Assembly (NCBI GenBank): GCA_014058105.1
Contig: JACGCM010000715.1
Span: 372,001 to 436,000 of the forward strand
Direction: 5' to 3'
Length of the DNA: 64,000 nucleotides
From: Kingdonia uniflora
Taxonomy: Eukaryota; Streptophyta; Magnoliopsida; Ranunculales; Circaeasteraceae
The notes under the pieces were generated by a model that was given only the letters and a program-made list of their open reading frames with translations, had not been told where the DNA came from and did not search any database. Made by a program: the position numbers and the translations under genes. Below are positions 1 to 12,960 of this stretch, piece after piece (position 1 is the first letter of the stretch; each line of letters opens with the position of its first letter).

Positions 1-1510
1 CACATCACCTTGGGTATAAGAAGAACCCGTTTGTATCTTTACTTTGAATAGCCTATAGCTCTAGAAGACCAATTGTGGCACTTGCAGCAATGGTAGTTAT
101 TGCTAGGACTAGGATGGAGAATCCATTAGGTAACTCTTCCAACTGCATTCCTACTTTTCTCAATAGAACCATCCACATTTAAGATCAATTGATTAGATGC
201 AGGCTATCTGCCTACGCACCTTCTAGTCACTATTGGCTAATTTATAAGAGGGTTGACACCCAATAAGTCAAATAATGCCTTGAAATCCCAGATGTGAATG
301 TAGAATGGCTACAAAGTTGGCTCCTCCTTGCTCACCCTAAAACCATAGATAAGAATTAGTTAACTACGACTGGTAGTTATCCTTCTAAGAGCTTCCCCCA
401 CTATGATAAATAGAAAAGACAATGACGGGTCTCCTGTCCTGTCTAACCCCTAGAGTTCTTGAAGAATCTAGTGTAGGCACCGCCAATTAGAATGTAAAAG
501 GGTTTTTTACAAGAAAGAATGGTGTATTAGTTAAATAAAAACAATGCAAGTGAAAGTGTATCTTCTCCATTTTGCAAAATCTAATTCTCTCCAAACAAAA
601 CATGAGAATATTCAAGTTGATACAATCATAAGCCTTCTCAAACCCAACTTTGCAAACAACAAATGGGCTCTTGATCTAGACCTCAAATCGTCTACTAGTT
701 ATCAAAAAGGACTTCATTCAATATTTATGCAGGAAAAAAAAAAAGGCTTGGAATTACCTCGCGTAGAAAACCACTTTGGTGTTGGGCTAGTGGTTTGGGA
801 CCACCCCTTGGAGAGAGGAGAGAGTGATCACGAGTTCGAAACCCAACACCGGGGGGTCATCCGCCAAGATTTATCTTGACTTAAAATGGAGCGTGCTACT
901 TGTGGAGGTACCGTAGCAAGCCCCAGGACTGGTTAGGAGAATGGTGAAAATTGATAAACCCGATGAACTTCCGGATTCAAAAAAAACACACACACGCGTA
1001 GAATTAAGGTCCCGTCAAACTCGTTGGCCAAGGCAACGAATCTATGCATTTGGAATAGTAAGGGTCAAGGTCTTGTCAGTCTGCAAATCTAAAAAGGACT
1101 GCCTTGGAAACTCTTGAACTGCCTCCATAACATAAACATGATTCGAGATAGTATGCTCCAGAAGTGCACTGGATAACTGAGCAGTTTTGGAGATTCCCAC
1201 CACTCGCCAAATGCAACTCCTCAAAGCTTCTTTCATTTTTGCATCGTCAAAATTTCTGTCGAGCAATTTTCTTTTATTTTGATCCAACATGTCAAATTCC
1301 AGCCTATCCACCCTCAGTGTCGTTCTGTAGACAATATGAAAATGAATCAACCCCGTGATCAATGTTTGCATCGTTTGCATCACTAAGCACTCCATCAACT
1401 TGAAGCTTTCACGAGCTATTCACACTTCTAACATTAGCAACCACGTGAAAATATTTGGACTTGTTATCTCCTTCTTTCAAGTTTCATCAACCCAACCCTC
1501 AAGATTTGTT
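1..1510 (-). mobile_element. Decayed L1-type LINE ORF2 (reverse transcriptase) fragment
   Basis: Read on the minus strand, shifting frames give successive landmarks of plant L1 ORF2. Around 1400-1500 there is an EGDNKSKYFH segment (family form: EGDKNTKFFH). At 1300-1220 comes a stretch of the RxDxLEFDxLD...LLxRxF type that normally precedes the RT. At 600-680 there is GFEKAYDCI (RT motif normally DFEKAYDxV). Near 470-520 the text reads TRFFKNSRG followed by a frameshifted RQGDP region. The order matches a LINE read right to left. Frameshifts and stops are frequent, so this is dead. It continues beyond the left edge of the window. A SINE splits it at 769-994. The family call rests on motif recall, not on a search. 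Confidence 0.75.
769..994 (+). mobile_element. tRNA-derived SINE with target-site duplication
   Basis: The head carries RNA polymerase III-like boxes: an A-box-like GGGCTAGTGG near 786-795 and a B-box-like GAGTTCGAAACCC near 831-843. The 3' end is A-rich and runs into a CA repeat. The 9-bp direct repeat CGCGTAGAA flanks it at 760-768 and 995-1003, as expected for LINE-mediated retroposition. It sits inside the minus-strand LINE remnant and is therefore younger. It is not a functional tRNA gene because no cloverleaf can be drawn. Confidence 0.85.
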
Positions 1511-4441
1511 TCCAATATGATCCAGTATTTATTAAAGATGCCCAAATTACTGGTTTATTACCTACATAGGTTAAAATTAATGATTATCTTTTTTCAAGTA
1601 CTGACATTCATCCAGCTTAACAGCTTCATATTGTCTAGGCCCAGTCTACGTCCTATTTTACATTAATATCGTGTAAACACATTACACATATCACTTATGT
1701 CTTACACCCATAATGCTTACACCTTCCAACGTTGAGTTAGTGAATCAAGGATTCGAACTGCATTAAATGGGTTAAAGTCATGAATTTAACCCAAATTTCG
1801 CACACATATACTTATAGACAATTTTAGAATTATGTATAACAATAATGTGGCATTCTGGTCTCACAATTCTACTTCACCCACCTGAAAACCTTCTAAATCT
1901 ATCTCTTAATGAAGATCCAAAGAAACAATCACAAATGCGTAACTCCAAATTCATTGTTAAAGTAAAATTAGCGGGAAAGGCCTCTAAGCAAAACTAAACC
2001 GCACTAAGCCGATTCATTCACTTATCTATCCATCAAAATTAGAAGATAGAACTTTACTTTAAGTTGATAAGTTGGGTTTGAAACTCTTAGCTAAAACTAG
2101 ACTCTAAGTAACCATTTCCATCTAACAAAAATAGTACACAGGATATCTATTCCTCGACTTTGATTTTCCCATCCGTTCTTCACACAAACCAATTAATGTT
2201 TATCCCCACTTTATTAGGCCAACCCAACCCACAACATAAACACACCACGCGCCTCACCACAGTTATAACCTTAAATTTCATCAATGCAGCTATACAATAT
2301 TTTATATTAAGGCCACATAACAGCGACTAATTTTAATTTTTTTTTGCAAAAATAGATCTGCAAATAACATGCACCCACTCCACCCACATTACATCAATGC
2401 ATCTATACAATTTTTATATTAGTGCTTAATAAACCTAAAAAAAATAAAACTAGCAAAGAATGGGGTTTGCATATAACATGCACCAATCAACTCAAAACAA
2501 AAACCCCAAAACCCTAACAATATAAACTCACCATTGTAGTTCTAAAACCATTAAAACTAACCAAATTAATATAAACCCAGAAATAATTGCACAAAAGGGT
2601 ATCTGAAAACAATCATACCTGATTGAAATGAACCCAATTCCACTTCAATCACCAATGACCACCTCCCTCTCTCTCTCTCTCTCTCTCTTTCCACAAAACA
2701 AGAGACGAATTCAACAAAAAGGGGCGAACTCTAGAGAGATAAAGTAGTGATTCTAATAAGAGAGATTGAGAGTTTTAGAGAGAGAAAATTTGAGCTTGAG
2801 TATCAGACAAACAGCAGAAGCCAGAGCTATCGCACTGTTGGAGAGTCCGCTAAAGTATCAGACAAAAGTATCAAATAATGAGAAAAGAAATCTAGTTTGT
2901 CTCAAAAATGGCCTTCGAAGTCTGAGTAATTACGAGGAAGAAGAGAAAGGGGAAATGGAACGCTGAGGGTGTGGGAAATAAGTGTAAATGTTGGGGGGAT
3001 TTTGGGAAAAGAAAAGTTAAAGAGTTTGGTGCAATTGGTTCAACGCGGTTTTGAATCTTTGACAGAGATTTGATAGAGTAGAACGTAGGTTGTGTTAACG
3101 GGAGTTGGCGATTCGTGGTTGGACCGTAGATTCTTGTTAATTTTGTTAATCTGGATGTGATAAATAAATTTTATTTCATTTACTTGAGCGAATGTTTTGG
3201 TGAGATTGGAGAGATACGAGAATTTTGAGCTATTCGGTCGTTTGATTGGTTCAACTTTAATTGAAATTAGCCAAATATTGAAAAATGTAAATATGTGTCG
3301 TCTATAAATATTTGAAAATTGCTAGTGAAAGAAGCAAAATTACTCTAGCTCATCAAATACAGTTTTCTTTATGCTACAATGGGCTAACAAGGAAGTGGAG
3401 AGATTTTATGTGCAGTTTATTAATTTTAACAAGAAGTACATAAACTATTTGAATGGCTAGTCCTAGTCTAGACTGTGAGATACTCAACAAATACTATTTG
3501 CAAATTTGGCCCTCTAAACATCACAATTAGTCCAAACACCATCACAAACTCCTACAAGTTATCAAATAACTTGAGGTAGTTTTGTAGAGTAGAGAGAGAA
3601 TCATATCAATCTAATGAAAGAACCGAGTCTTCATCATCCCCCTCTCCTTAAGATGAAAGCAGAGGAAGAGTCTCTAAAAGGAAGCAAAAAAAAAAAACAT
3701 AAAAAATAAATAAATTAAGGCTCTGAATGAGGCCCTTAAGAGTTGTGAGGCTTTGCACGACGTCTAAGATCGAAAAAAAGAAACACATCTTACTCTTCTT
3801 CATCAAACAATTGTATGGAGTTTTTGCCAACAACAGAAGTAAAATAAGATAATGTCACGTTGTCTTGACTGTTTGTCACTTTCTCTCCCTCGCCTTTATC
3901 TCCTTGCATACTGCTCACCAATTTGACTCCCACCCTCATGAATCTCTCTTTAATTCATCTCTCTTAACGACCTCTCACTGTGTAACTTCCCACCACCCTT
4001 TCATGATCGCGCTTCTCCTTTCTCATCATCTCGAGTTACCACTCACTACCTACCATGTAATAATAGTATGACTTTGGGTAGGATCCCGTCCGGAGTGAGA
4101 TCTATATACGTAGTTAACCTCTCATTTAACACCGATGTCTTTTGAGAGAAACAAAACCCTACACCTCGTGGGGGAGGTGGTTAAGGTGGGAACAATATCA
4201 GCGGTGAGTGGGGTGTTACAAATGGTATCACAGTCGATGACGATTTATTTCTAAGATGGAGAAACTATAATAAATTCACATCCAGAGTGAGATCCATATC
4301 TGTGCTTGTTTGTATACTTGGAGGTATACAAAGACAATGATACCGTTGGAGACGATCTTTGAATGTACAATTGTCAAACACATTACGAAGAGTCTTGATC
4401 CTCTCCACCGTGGTGGAGAGAATGGATCTCTACTTCTCTAA
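1511..4441. other. Gene-free stretch, AT-rich
   Basis: I see no supported coding region. A (CT)n microsatellite lies at about 2666-2688. On the minus strand, roughly 3000-2620 looks like a pyrimidine/GA-rich leader ending in a CAG/GTATGA donor-like site near 2615-2620. No coding exon follows it, so I do not call a gene. Confidence 0.5.
4056..4235 (+). repeat. Possible LTR end plus tRNA-Met primer site remnant
   Basis: A TG...TGTTACA segment ends at 4220 and is followed by TGGTATCACAGTC at 4223-4235. This is close to the TGGTATCAGAGC primer-binding site complementary to initiator tRNA-Met that follows many plant 5' LTRs. No retroviral-type coding sequence follows and no second LTR was found, so it could be chance. 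Confidence 0.3.
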
Positions 4442-5382
4442 AATTTTGAACACGTGTCCTTCCCTAACTCAAAATTAACTTTCTTCACTCACCGTTATAT
4501 ATCTCGTTATATATTTTTATTATTTAAATTAATATTATATAAATATTTTTTTCAAAAATCTCTCTCTCTTTCTCTTCTCATCTCCAAATTCAAAACCCTA
4601 CATCTCAGTTTCTTCATTCATCTAACCTTTTCTGCCATTAGTCTCATTTCTTCCACCCTCCCCTCCACTTTAAATCTTTCTTCCCCAACAATTCCTTGTC
4701 ATTTCAAAACCAAATGTATCAACATATCAAGATCTCGTAGTAGACTAGAATATCCCTCTTTTTTTTCCTTTTTTTTACATAACAACATCTAATTATGTGT
4801 TTAAACTAAATAAAAAGATAATTTCTCGCAAAAACAAATTAAGATGATCATCATCAACAACAACATCTTATCTCCTACAAATACATAAATGGCATACGTG
4901 ATTCCAAGTATCGGGTATGCATTCAAATTCCAACATTGTGAGCAAGAAACATATCAAAACTCCACCCCACATCCCAAATGGAAGAAGACCCCAACTAGGG
5001 ATAAAATGATGATAATGGTATGATCTCTTCGACTTTTATGCCTTTGATTTAGATCAAATGAGTGGTTAAATAACCTATTAATATTGCTTCCAATGGGAAT
5101 GAAGAATTTAGGGCGATTGAGAGCACTGGGTACAATTCAAATTGGAGACTATTATTATCGCATCCAAGAAGTAATCTGAAACTGAAAGCTCTAAATGGAT
5201 TCGAAGCAAAGAGAGAGATGGGTATGACTTTTTTGACATTTAGAAGGAGAGAACAGTAGGGAAGTTGAGAACTTTTTGTTTTATATTTAATAAATAATTT
5301 TAAATAAGAAAACTAAAAAAAGATAACGGGGGTGGAAAGGGTTAATTTTTGAGTTAGTAGGAGGACACGTGTGATAAAATTA
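4442..5382. mobile_element. Inverted-repeat (MITE/MULE-like) element
   Basis: A left arm at 4442-4498 (from AACACGTGTCC through CACCGTTAT) matches the reverse complement of 5323-5382 (ATAACGGGGG...ACACGTGT) over about 57 bases with scattered differences. The interior is AT-rich and non-coding. I could not identify a clean target-site duplication, so the outer limits and superfamily are uncertain. A long-arm MULE-like or foldback element is most likely. Confidence 0.5.
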
Positions 5383-5514
5383 TAGAGAGGGGGAGGATTT
5401 AGAGATACTCAAAAATGAGACACTCAAGTCTCACTCAAAATGAACACACATCTTTAGAGATGAGTGGTACTCATAATAGAGGAGGTGGAAACGAAAACCC
5501 AAATAAAATTAGGT

Positions 5515-6230
5515 GGAAATGAGTTGGCAGACACACATACTCTCTCTTCACGTGGGCACATATTTCTCTCACCTATCTGTAGTTTTAATTTTGAAAACAA
5601 ATCTTCTCTCTCTTTCACTCAGATCTTATTATTTTTTTCTCTCTCTACCTCAGTAAAGAACAATGGCAGAAAATTGTAGTTTATCTTCGAGTGTCGTGAC
5701 AAATCTCTATCTTTTAAGGCTTAATTGAGGATCACTGCTATTTGGATTTGTTTCTCTCTCCCTCTCTATCTCGCTTTGTTGGTTGTGGAGTGTATGGAGT
5801 CTTATTGCTCATTACAATTAGGGTTTGGTGGCTCATTACTGTAGTTTGGAGTGCTCTTATATAGATTGTGCATCACTGTGGTTTTAACATGTAGTTTTAA
5901 TGTCGATGTAAAATGATATTGCTTTATAACCCATTTCTATGAATTTATCGATGTTGACATATCATTGTGTTCAGATTATGTGTTGGACTTTAAAGAATAT
6001 CGCATTGTAAACCTATTGATGCTGACATTTCAAGTTGTGTTGTTGCCCTTATAGATTGTTTTCGACAATTTTTTTAATGCAGATTATTGCCGAGTATACA
6101 ATGCATTGACAATAAAAGGTTTCACAACACTCACAATTTATCGAGTTTAGTCGACAAGTTACAATCATAATACTTCATCCTTGTTTCTATTACAATTGTG
6201 TATAATCGAGAATACTCCAATCGACACACA
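5515..6230 (+). repeat. Dispersed repeat, copy 1 (direct)
   Basis: The stretch around 5520-5650 (GAGTTGGCA...ACTCTCTCT, AGTTTTAATTTT, CTCTCTTTCACTCA) recurs in inverted orientation at about 24850-25000. The downstream part around 5940-6170 is rich in TCGA-containing words (ATCGATGTTGACAT, GTCGACAA) and resembles the TCGAC-rich stretch at 24210-24450. No ORF of note. The type of repeat is unknown. Confidence 0.45.
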
Positions 6231-6449
6231 CACGTATCACATCTAGTGGCTAAGAATAGAGGGCATTAACTACTTTAAACAATGAGTTGGCTTTCTTCTT
6301 TTGACATGGCATGAATTTTAATCTTTTTGCTCTCTCTCATAAGTCATTTATGTTGGAAATACAATACAATAACTATAATCAATAATCGTATATAAATATG
6401 ATTCTACTAACCTCTTCTCCTACTCTCTGAAAAATCCTTTGTTCTTGAG

Positions 6450-8546
6450 TAGGGATGGCAATTTGCCCCTCCCCGAACGGGGCAGATTTTGTATGAGCTA
6501 ACCGGGTATGGGGGTGGGGATGGTATAAGCTACTCAAAATCTGTCGGGGATCAGGGCAGATTTAGGTCTGCTCCCATAAAATCCGTTATCCGCCCCGCAT
6601 CTGCCCCATTAAATACTTAATACAGTTACTATTATACCCCCAATGAATTTAGATTCAAAAATGCTATCTTCTGATTTCTTCTCTTCAGTCTTCACTCTTC
6701 AGCAGCCTACAGCCAACAACAAGCTCTCCTCTTTCAATAAGCTCTCTGTATCATTTCTCCATCTCCTCTTTCAACAAACCCAGTTCTCCATTTCAACAGT
6801 CAAACTCTCTAAACAAGAAGCTCTCATCTCTTCTCTTCTTTGTAAACAGTTTCAATTGAGTTCTCTCTTCTCTTCAGCAATCAGCAGCAGTGATATAAAT
6901 TGGGTTTATACTTTAAACGAGAATTGTGTTTCAATCAACAATTTAATTGAGATTTGTATTTCAATCAACAACAAACATCAACAAACAACAATTTCAATTA
7001 ACAGTTTAATCGAGATTTGTGTTTCAAGCAATTGGGTTTAATCAATTGCGTTTCAAGTAAACAACAAACATCAAACAACAGGAAATAGCAACTCGGTTGG
7101 GCTTCAAGCAATCGAGGAATTAGGGTTTCTTTCTCTCCAAATCAAGGTCTGTTGCATCTTTCTCTCCAAATCAAGGTGTATCTGTTGTATAATTTGTTGC
7201 ATCTATTAGAATAAAGGTATGTTGTATAATCTATTGTATAATTCTATTGTATTTCTCTCAATCTCCACGAGTAGTGGATAAAAGCACAAAATTCAACCCA
7301 AAGAATATGTGTTTTCATAGCCTTTATTGGAAGAGAGACAAGCTAGTTAACTTTATCTTGGAAGAATATGTGTTTTCATAGCTGCTTAATGATATTTCAC
7401 TTATCAAGACAGTAACCCAGATATCTTGGAATAAATGCATCTCATTAACAGATGATCCACATTTTCATTTGAAGAGTTACAAAAAAGTACAGGAAGAGTG
7501 TTGGAGGGCATGTCTATGTATCAAAAAGTATTGAGTTGTAAGAATACCAGCAATAGCCTACCAAGTCAAGAAGTTCTAAGCCATGTCAGAAAACATAACT
7601 TCAATTTATTGCCATTTACACCAAAAGCATATTCTTTTTTCCATAATGTGGCCAATTATTTGGGATCTGACTAGATAGAAATCATATAAAGTTTGAAGGG
7701 TAGGAAAACTCACTATTAGTTTGAAAATTGTGCATATATTGATCAAGTAAAAGCCCGTTTTATATAGAGTAAATAGGTTTGACAATTACGTGTATGATGT
7801 ATCATATATTGATTACAATATAGAAGGTTTTGGATGATTCTGCTGTGTTGTTCTTCACTAAAGTTTATGATGGTATGCTTTTTTGTGACGCGGTTTGAGG
7901 ATTTAAAATGGTGGATTGAAATTATTTGTGACTAATGTTTTTTGGTCGGTTATTTTCAGATCTCTAATGCTTAATGATGTGGCCATTAAAGATGAAGAAG
8001 CTAAACATCCTTCACCGGTAAGCTTAGAAAATATTGATTGGTGTTGTTAAGAAGTTGTACGAGATTGGTGCTACTAAGAAGTTCTGGCTGACTGATGCTT
8101 GTAACTGCCTGTAAACTGCTATAATTTTCAGAATCTATTTTTGCTTGCTTGTAAGTTGTAACTGCCTATAAACTGCATGCTTTAATGTTTTTTCATAATG
8201 TCTTGTAAATTGCTTGGTCTGGTATTGTATAAACTGTTTTTTCATAATGCTTTTTTTTCTTCAGAATATCATATAAACTATTATTTTAAGCTAAATGGGG
8301 CGGGGATGGGGCGGGTCTGGTATTGTATGTATTTAAGTGGGGCGGATTTGGGGATCCCCGCTTAATTTAAATAGGGATCGGGGCGGGGATGGGGGGGTCT
8401 GGTATTGTATGCATTTAAGTGGGGCAGATTTGGGGATCCTTGCTTAATTTAAATGGGGATCGGGGTGGGGATGGGAGGTGGGAACTTAAGCGGGGATGGG
8501 ATGGTATTGACTCCCCCGCCCCAAATCTGCCCCATTGCCATCCCTA
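6450..8546. mobile_element. Non-autonomous hAT element with 8-bp TSD
   Basis: The terminal inverted repeats TAGGGATGGCAAT (6450-6462) and ATTGCCATCCCTA (8534-8546) are perfect over 13 bp. They are flanked by the identical 8-bp TSD TTCTTGAG at 6442-6449 and 8547-8554. The ends are unusually rich in GGGG/CCCC blocks. The 2.1-kb interior has no transposase. An open frame at 6643-7041 is low-complexity (Ser, Leu, Asn, Gln) and unlike any protein I know. The element is inserted in a copia LTR. Confidence 0.88.
8315..8478 (+). repeat. 82-bp tandem duplication in the hAT right end
   Basis: Two adjacent copies start at 8315 and 8397, each beginning GTCTGGTATTGTATG and containing AATTTAAAT and GGGATCGGGG. 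They differ at a few positions. Duplicated G-rich subterminal sequence of this kind may hold transposase-binding sites (inference). Confidence 0.8.
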
Positions 8547-8821
8547 TTCTTGAGTGGAGTCTTCCCTTGGAATGGCTGCAGACCTTAATGGGATGGTTTT
8601 CTGTGTTGTAGCCTCCAAGAGGGACTTCCTCTCTATTTAACCTGATAGGGTTAGAGTGGTCTTCCCATTATACCCTCAAACCCTAATAAAGAGTAACAAT
8701 AGGTCCCACATACCTTAACTTAGTGTAACAATTGGGCACAACCAATAACACCTATACAACCTATTAACATGTGTGCTCGTGAACCGGAAGAGTAGTGTCA
8801 ATATAGATGGAAAATCCAGCA

Positions 8822-11800
8822 ATCTCCCACCCGGCGCTAATTCAATTTTTATGAAAAATATTTTTAGTTTGATTCACAGTTTTTTATGAAAAGCGGATAG
8901 ATATCCTTTGTTTTAAAACCCACACATGATAATTTTTCAAAGGCAATGCTACATCGAACTTGACTATCACTCTACGACTAAAAATATGACTAACACGGTT
9001 CACAGACAAATTTTGGTCATGCCTTTGAGCACATGCCTAATTCATAGCGTGGACGTCGAGCTAGCAACCTTAATGATGGAATATAATTTATTTACTGGTG
9101 GAGTTTAGCGTATGAATGGCAAATGTACACCTTAATGATGTGCCGGTACATTTCTATTAGTGTCCTACAACATGTATTTTCCAGACACATGTCATTTCAA
9201 TAATTAGACAAACCGTCATGCGAAGACCATTGCTCATACTGAAATGAATTCTAAAGGATATGGAACCTACCCATATCCAGCTCAAGCAAACTTGAGAAAC
9301 CTTTCAGCATTCTCTATAGACACTTGATACTTAGACAGCCGTCATGTGATGAAATCATTCGTATCTAAAACTTTATTAAAACTGCATAATTTAAACTGAA
9401 TATGTGTACATATAATAATAGATCCAAATATAATAGCAGCTAAATAATCAAAAATCAATTCTGAATGTCGACCAAAATAATAATTGGGAATAACTCCCAC
9501 ATATATAAAGAATCCTAGTGCAGAAACAATAAGTTAAATAAACCAATAACTACTCACACATAAAAGAGCGGTCCTCAAAGAGACTACAACAAAATCTGAG
9601 TCAGAGTATCCCAAAATCATAAGCTCATCCGATCTCCTATAAACCAATCTGTAATCTCTTGTTCTATTTAAATAGTCAAACCTTCCCTTCGGTCTCAAAA
9701 CCTTCGGGTTGGTGCATATAAATCTCATCGTTGAGACGTCCATAAAGAAAAATTGTCTTGATGTCCATCTGGTGAAGCTTCAAGTCAAAATGCGTCGTAA
9801 GAGCCAAAATTATCCGTAATGAATCCTTCTTCGAAACTAGTGAGAAAGTCTCGTCAAAATCAATTCCTAGACGCTGCTTGAAACCCTTCGTTGCTCAATT
9901 TTCCATACAAAATCATGTTTGACCTTAAAGATCCATTTGCATTTAACTGCCTTAGATCCTTTAGGTAAAGGTGTTAACTCCCACACAGAGTTGTGAGCTA
10001 TTTAATCTATCTCCTTCGTCATGGCATTACGTCACTGATCTACAAAACTGCTAGCCATAGCCGTACTAAAAGATATTGGATCCTCGAAATCAAATAAATC
10101 CCTTTAAAAAAAATGGTAATCTGAAGAAATAGTTGAACGCCTCTCTCCAGAGTATCTCCAAATAGGAGCTAGAGGCTGGGCTAGAGGTAGAACGACAGAA
10201 AGCTGAACAGGAACGGGTGGAGGAAACAAATATGAGGGAGAACTGGTGCTACAACGGGGTCTAGAATAGGGTTTGGAATAATAGATGGGTCTAAAAATCG
10301 TACCAGTCATAGTGCTAATATCAGATAAACGCGGAAACATAACAACACTGATCGGAGTAGCAGTTGGACTTCGAGTTTTAAAACCCTCCTCAAAGATAAA
10401 CTCTCTATGAATAGTAATGGTAAAATGATATCCCTCCTCTATGAAATGAGCCTGAGCACACTCAACAATCTGCATGGGTCGAGAAGGACAATAAAACCTG
10501 AAACCTGTCAATCTTTCTGGGAAACCAACAAAAAAGCAACTTACAATCCTCGAATCTTACTTTCCGATATTCAGGTTAAATAGTTTTGTCTCTGCAGAAC
10601 AACCCCAAACACACAAGTGATTAAGACTAAGATGACTCCCAGTCCATAGATGATAAAGACAAGAAGGAACTCGATTCTAAATATAGGCTAAAAATCGTAA
10701 ACACTCTCCCCAAAAATTCATAGAGAACGACATTCATAAAACACCATTCTACTCTAGTAATCTAGAGATAGTGTACTGGGCTACAGTACCCTGATCATTT
10801 AAATACTGATAGAATAGTCTCAAATGTTGACCGTCTTGATCGATCTTATCATAATACTCGCATCCTCAATCTGACCAGATAACCTTGATCTTTCAATCTA
10901 ACTGTTTCTCAACCTCTAACGGGAGAGTCTTAAATATATCATGTGATTCTGACTTCTGATGAATAAGAAATACATAGGTATAACGAGAGAAATCGCCAAT
11001 GAAAGTAATAAAATATCGATGACCACCTCGGGATGAAATAGGAAAAAAATCTGCATATGTTTGTATGAATCAGTTGTAAAAAGGTTTATCTTACGAGCAG
11101 ATTGCTCAGAAACTCTAGAACGTTTAAAAGTAGATAAAATATTAGCCTCAGCAAATAATTATAAAAGATAGGTTTTAAATTAATGGTCAAGAGATAGACG
11201 ATATAACCCATCAACTAGTAAACCAGAACCAATAATGGAATCATGATGAATAATGTCAAAACCACCATTTCTTAAATTGAAGAAAAAAATGACTAAAAAG
11301 AGTGCAACCGAGAAACTTAAACCTAAGATTGTCTCATCGAAGGAACATAAAAGGTGTGTGCCAAATCTAAAGTAACACCAGTATCAAAAACCAAGCAAAA
11401 AAATACCAACGAACTCAATGGGAAGGCTTTTTACATCTCCTGAGAAAACCTGCTCCTTAGGCATTACCGGCCGCCTGCTGATGAACCCTTGTGAAGAATT
11501 CAAAATGTAAACAGTTGCCCCAGAATATGACCACCAAGAGTTGGTGGGAACATCAACCAAATTGGATTCAAAGCAAACATAAATGTGTTAGCACACATTT
11601 CTACTGTAATCATACTTTAGCGAAAAAAATTGAGATAAGTTACTGTACTGCCTTCCCTTGAAGGAACCCTCGAATTGATTCTTAATGATATCTAACAGTT
11701 CCTAGTGAGAACAAAATCAAAATCAAGGTAGCCTAGGGCAATAGTTGGAGTAGTTAGAGTCTATCAAGGTTTCAATATTAGTCAGTTGGTTCTAAATCTT
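8822..11800 (-). mobile_element. Degenerate Ty1/copia pol region
   Basis: Reading the minus strand leftward gives the copia order. Protease-like VPTNSWWSYSGAT lies near 11530-11575, where the usual D-S-G is now Y-S-G. Integrase-like words follow near 10900-11100, then GFRFYCPSRPMQIVE near 10440-10510 and an RT-like HFDLKLHQMDIKTIF text near 9730-9800. RNase H-like DYRLVYRRSDELMILGYSDSDF is at about 9590-9660. RT and RNase H are nearly abutted, so a large internal deletion is likely. Stops and frameshifts are everywhere. The 3' LTR is at 6351-8821. The 5' LTR is not next to it; 23776-23992 is a candidate. Confidence 0.75.
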
Positions 11801-12663
11801 AGGGTCCATAGCTGCATGAACCAATGACTTATATTAGGACGTGAAAAAATTAATTTTATGCACGTTTAACTTGATCTGTAAAAGATCTAAAACTTGATGT
11901 CTTTAATCTCGATCCTACCTGGGGTTAGAATGGTCAAGTCAGAGTGTATATAATATTTAAGGTATTGACTTTTTACTCTGCGGGTACAACGATGTATTAT
12001 CGAATCCCTCCTTTGGGTGGTGATTTGATATACATTACCCCCGAGTTGGTAATCACTTACGCTCAAGACTAGACTAACCACTTACAGTTTGACTCGAGAC
12101 ACTTCCTCACCTTTGGGCCGAAGGTTATCCTCATCTCTCCATACCGTGTAGTCTATCTTGACCCACTAATTAATTAGAAGTTTCTTAACCTCATTTGGGT
12201 GGTATAATTATTTCAAGTTTAATTAGTGCAAAGTAGTCTAAATGCGACTTTACAAGAGAGTCTTAACATTAGGAGTAACGTTCAACTCTATGGACAAAAC
12301 TATTTTGGGTGTATTTGACTATTTGCCCTTTTATATCTCGTCTTCCTAACGAATACCTAATCTCACTTAAACCCCATTGGAGATCATTGGGCATTAAATC
12401 TCTATATCATGAAAAATTTATTACTGATTTATTATAATTTCTTTAGAGAGTCGCCTAAAATGGATTATACTTGAATATTGCAATATACAGCAAGTCAAGT
12501 TTTTAAGGACCTCATAGCTTTAAAATAAAAATAGAGCGGTAATAGAATGTTACTAATACAAGGTTAAAATTATTGATGTTAGGCAACAAAAACATTAAGT
12601 AGCAAAGGGCACTCCATCAACAAAAAACATTCATTATGTAAGCCATTTATGTCAGAGTGCTTT
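11801..12663. other. No recognised gene
   Basis: AT-rich sequence between the copia remnant and the kinase fragment. It could be displaced gag/leader sequence of the copia element, but I see no motif to prove it. Confidence 0.4.
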
Positions 12664-12960
12664 CTTCTTATGTGATGATATTAGGATGTTGGAGATGAAA
12701 CAGCAAACCAATCTCTGACGTAAATTGTTGCTCCAACATAACAACCAAATGTGTATCCTTCTCCGGCTGATTAATCAGCTTAATCGCCACATCCCTCTTC
12801 TTTTACGCACCGCGGTAAATCCAACTATGTCGCCCGGACGCAAATATACTCCCGATAAAAAACTTAGACATATCTGCACTCCATTACTCCTCTCCCTTAA
12901 GCTAGATTCGATGAACTAGGCATTCACTCAAACTACGTAAGCCTTTCGACGAAGCAAGAG
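12664..12960 (-). pseudogene. Raf-like (HT1/C-group MAPKKK-type) kinase fragment
   Basis: One minus-strand frame reads SADMSKFFIGSIFASGRH, then WIYRGA, RDVAIKLI, and finally LEQQFTSEIGLLFHLQHPNI. This is the start of the kinase N-lobe: the glycine-rich-loop region, the VAIK motif with its ATP-binding lysine, and the alpha-C helix leading to the HPNI motif of plant Raf-like kinases. In-frame stops (three between SSKGLRSLSE and KKRDVAIK) and the loss of everything after HPNII show that it is dead. Upstream sequence to about 13140 may be further leader or exon. It may be a truncated gene copy or a captured fragment. Confidence 0.75.

Larger units (their letters stand above)
6351..8821 (-). mobile_element. 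Copia 3' LTR, split by a nested hAT element
   Basis: The segment starts TGTTGGAAAT at 6351 and ends TTTTCCAGCA-type at 8821 (written on plus as AATCCAGCA), giving TG...CA ends. Immediately beyond 8821 lies ATCTCCCACCC, the complement of a GGGTGGGAGAT polypurine tract. This places the LTR at the 3' end of a minus-strand element. Removing the nested element at 6450-8546 and one TSD copy leaves an LTR of about 366 bp. A related sequence recurs at about 23776-23992. Confidence 0.7.

Noticed and set aside
786..843. tRNA gene from A-box/B-box-like words
   Set aside because: No cloverleaf, and the TSD and A-rich tail show a SINE.
544..879. 111-codon plus-strand open frame
   Set aside because: It is antisense LINE sequence running into the SINE head; no protein-like motif.
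6643..7041. 132-codon open frame inside the hAT element
   Set aside because: Low-complexity Ser/Leu/Asn/Gln text with internal repeats (EICISINN / EICVSSNW); not a transposase.
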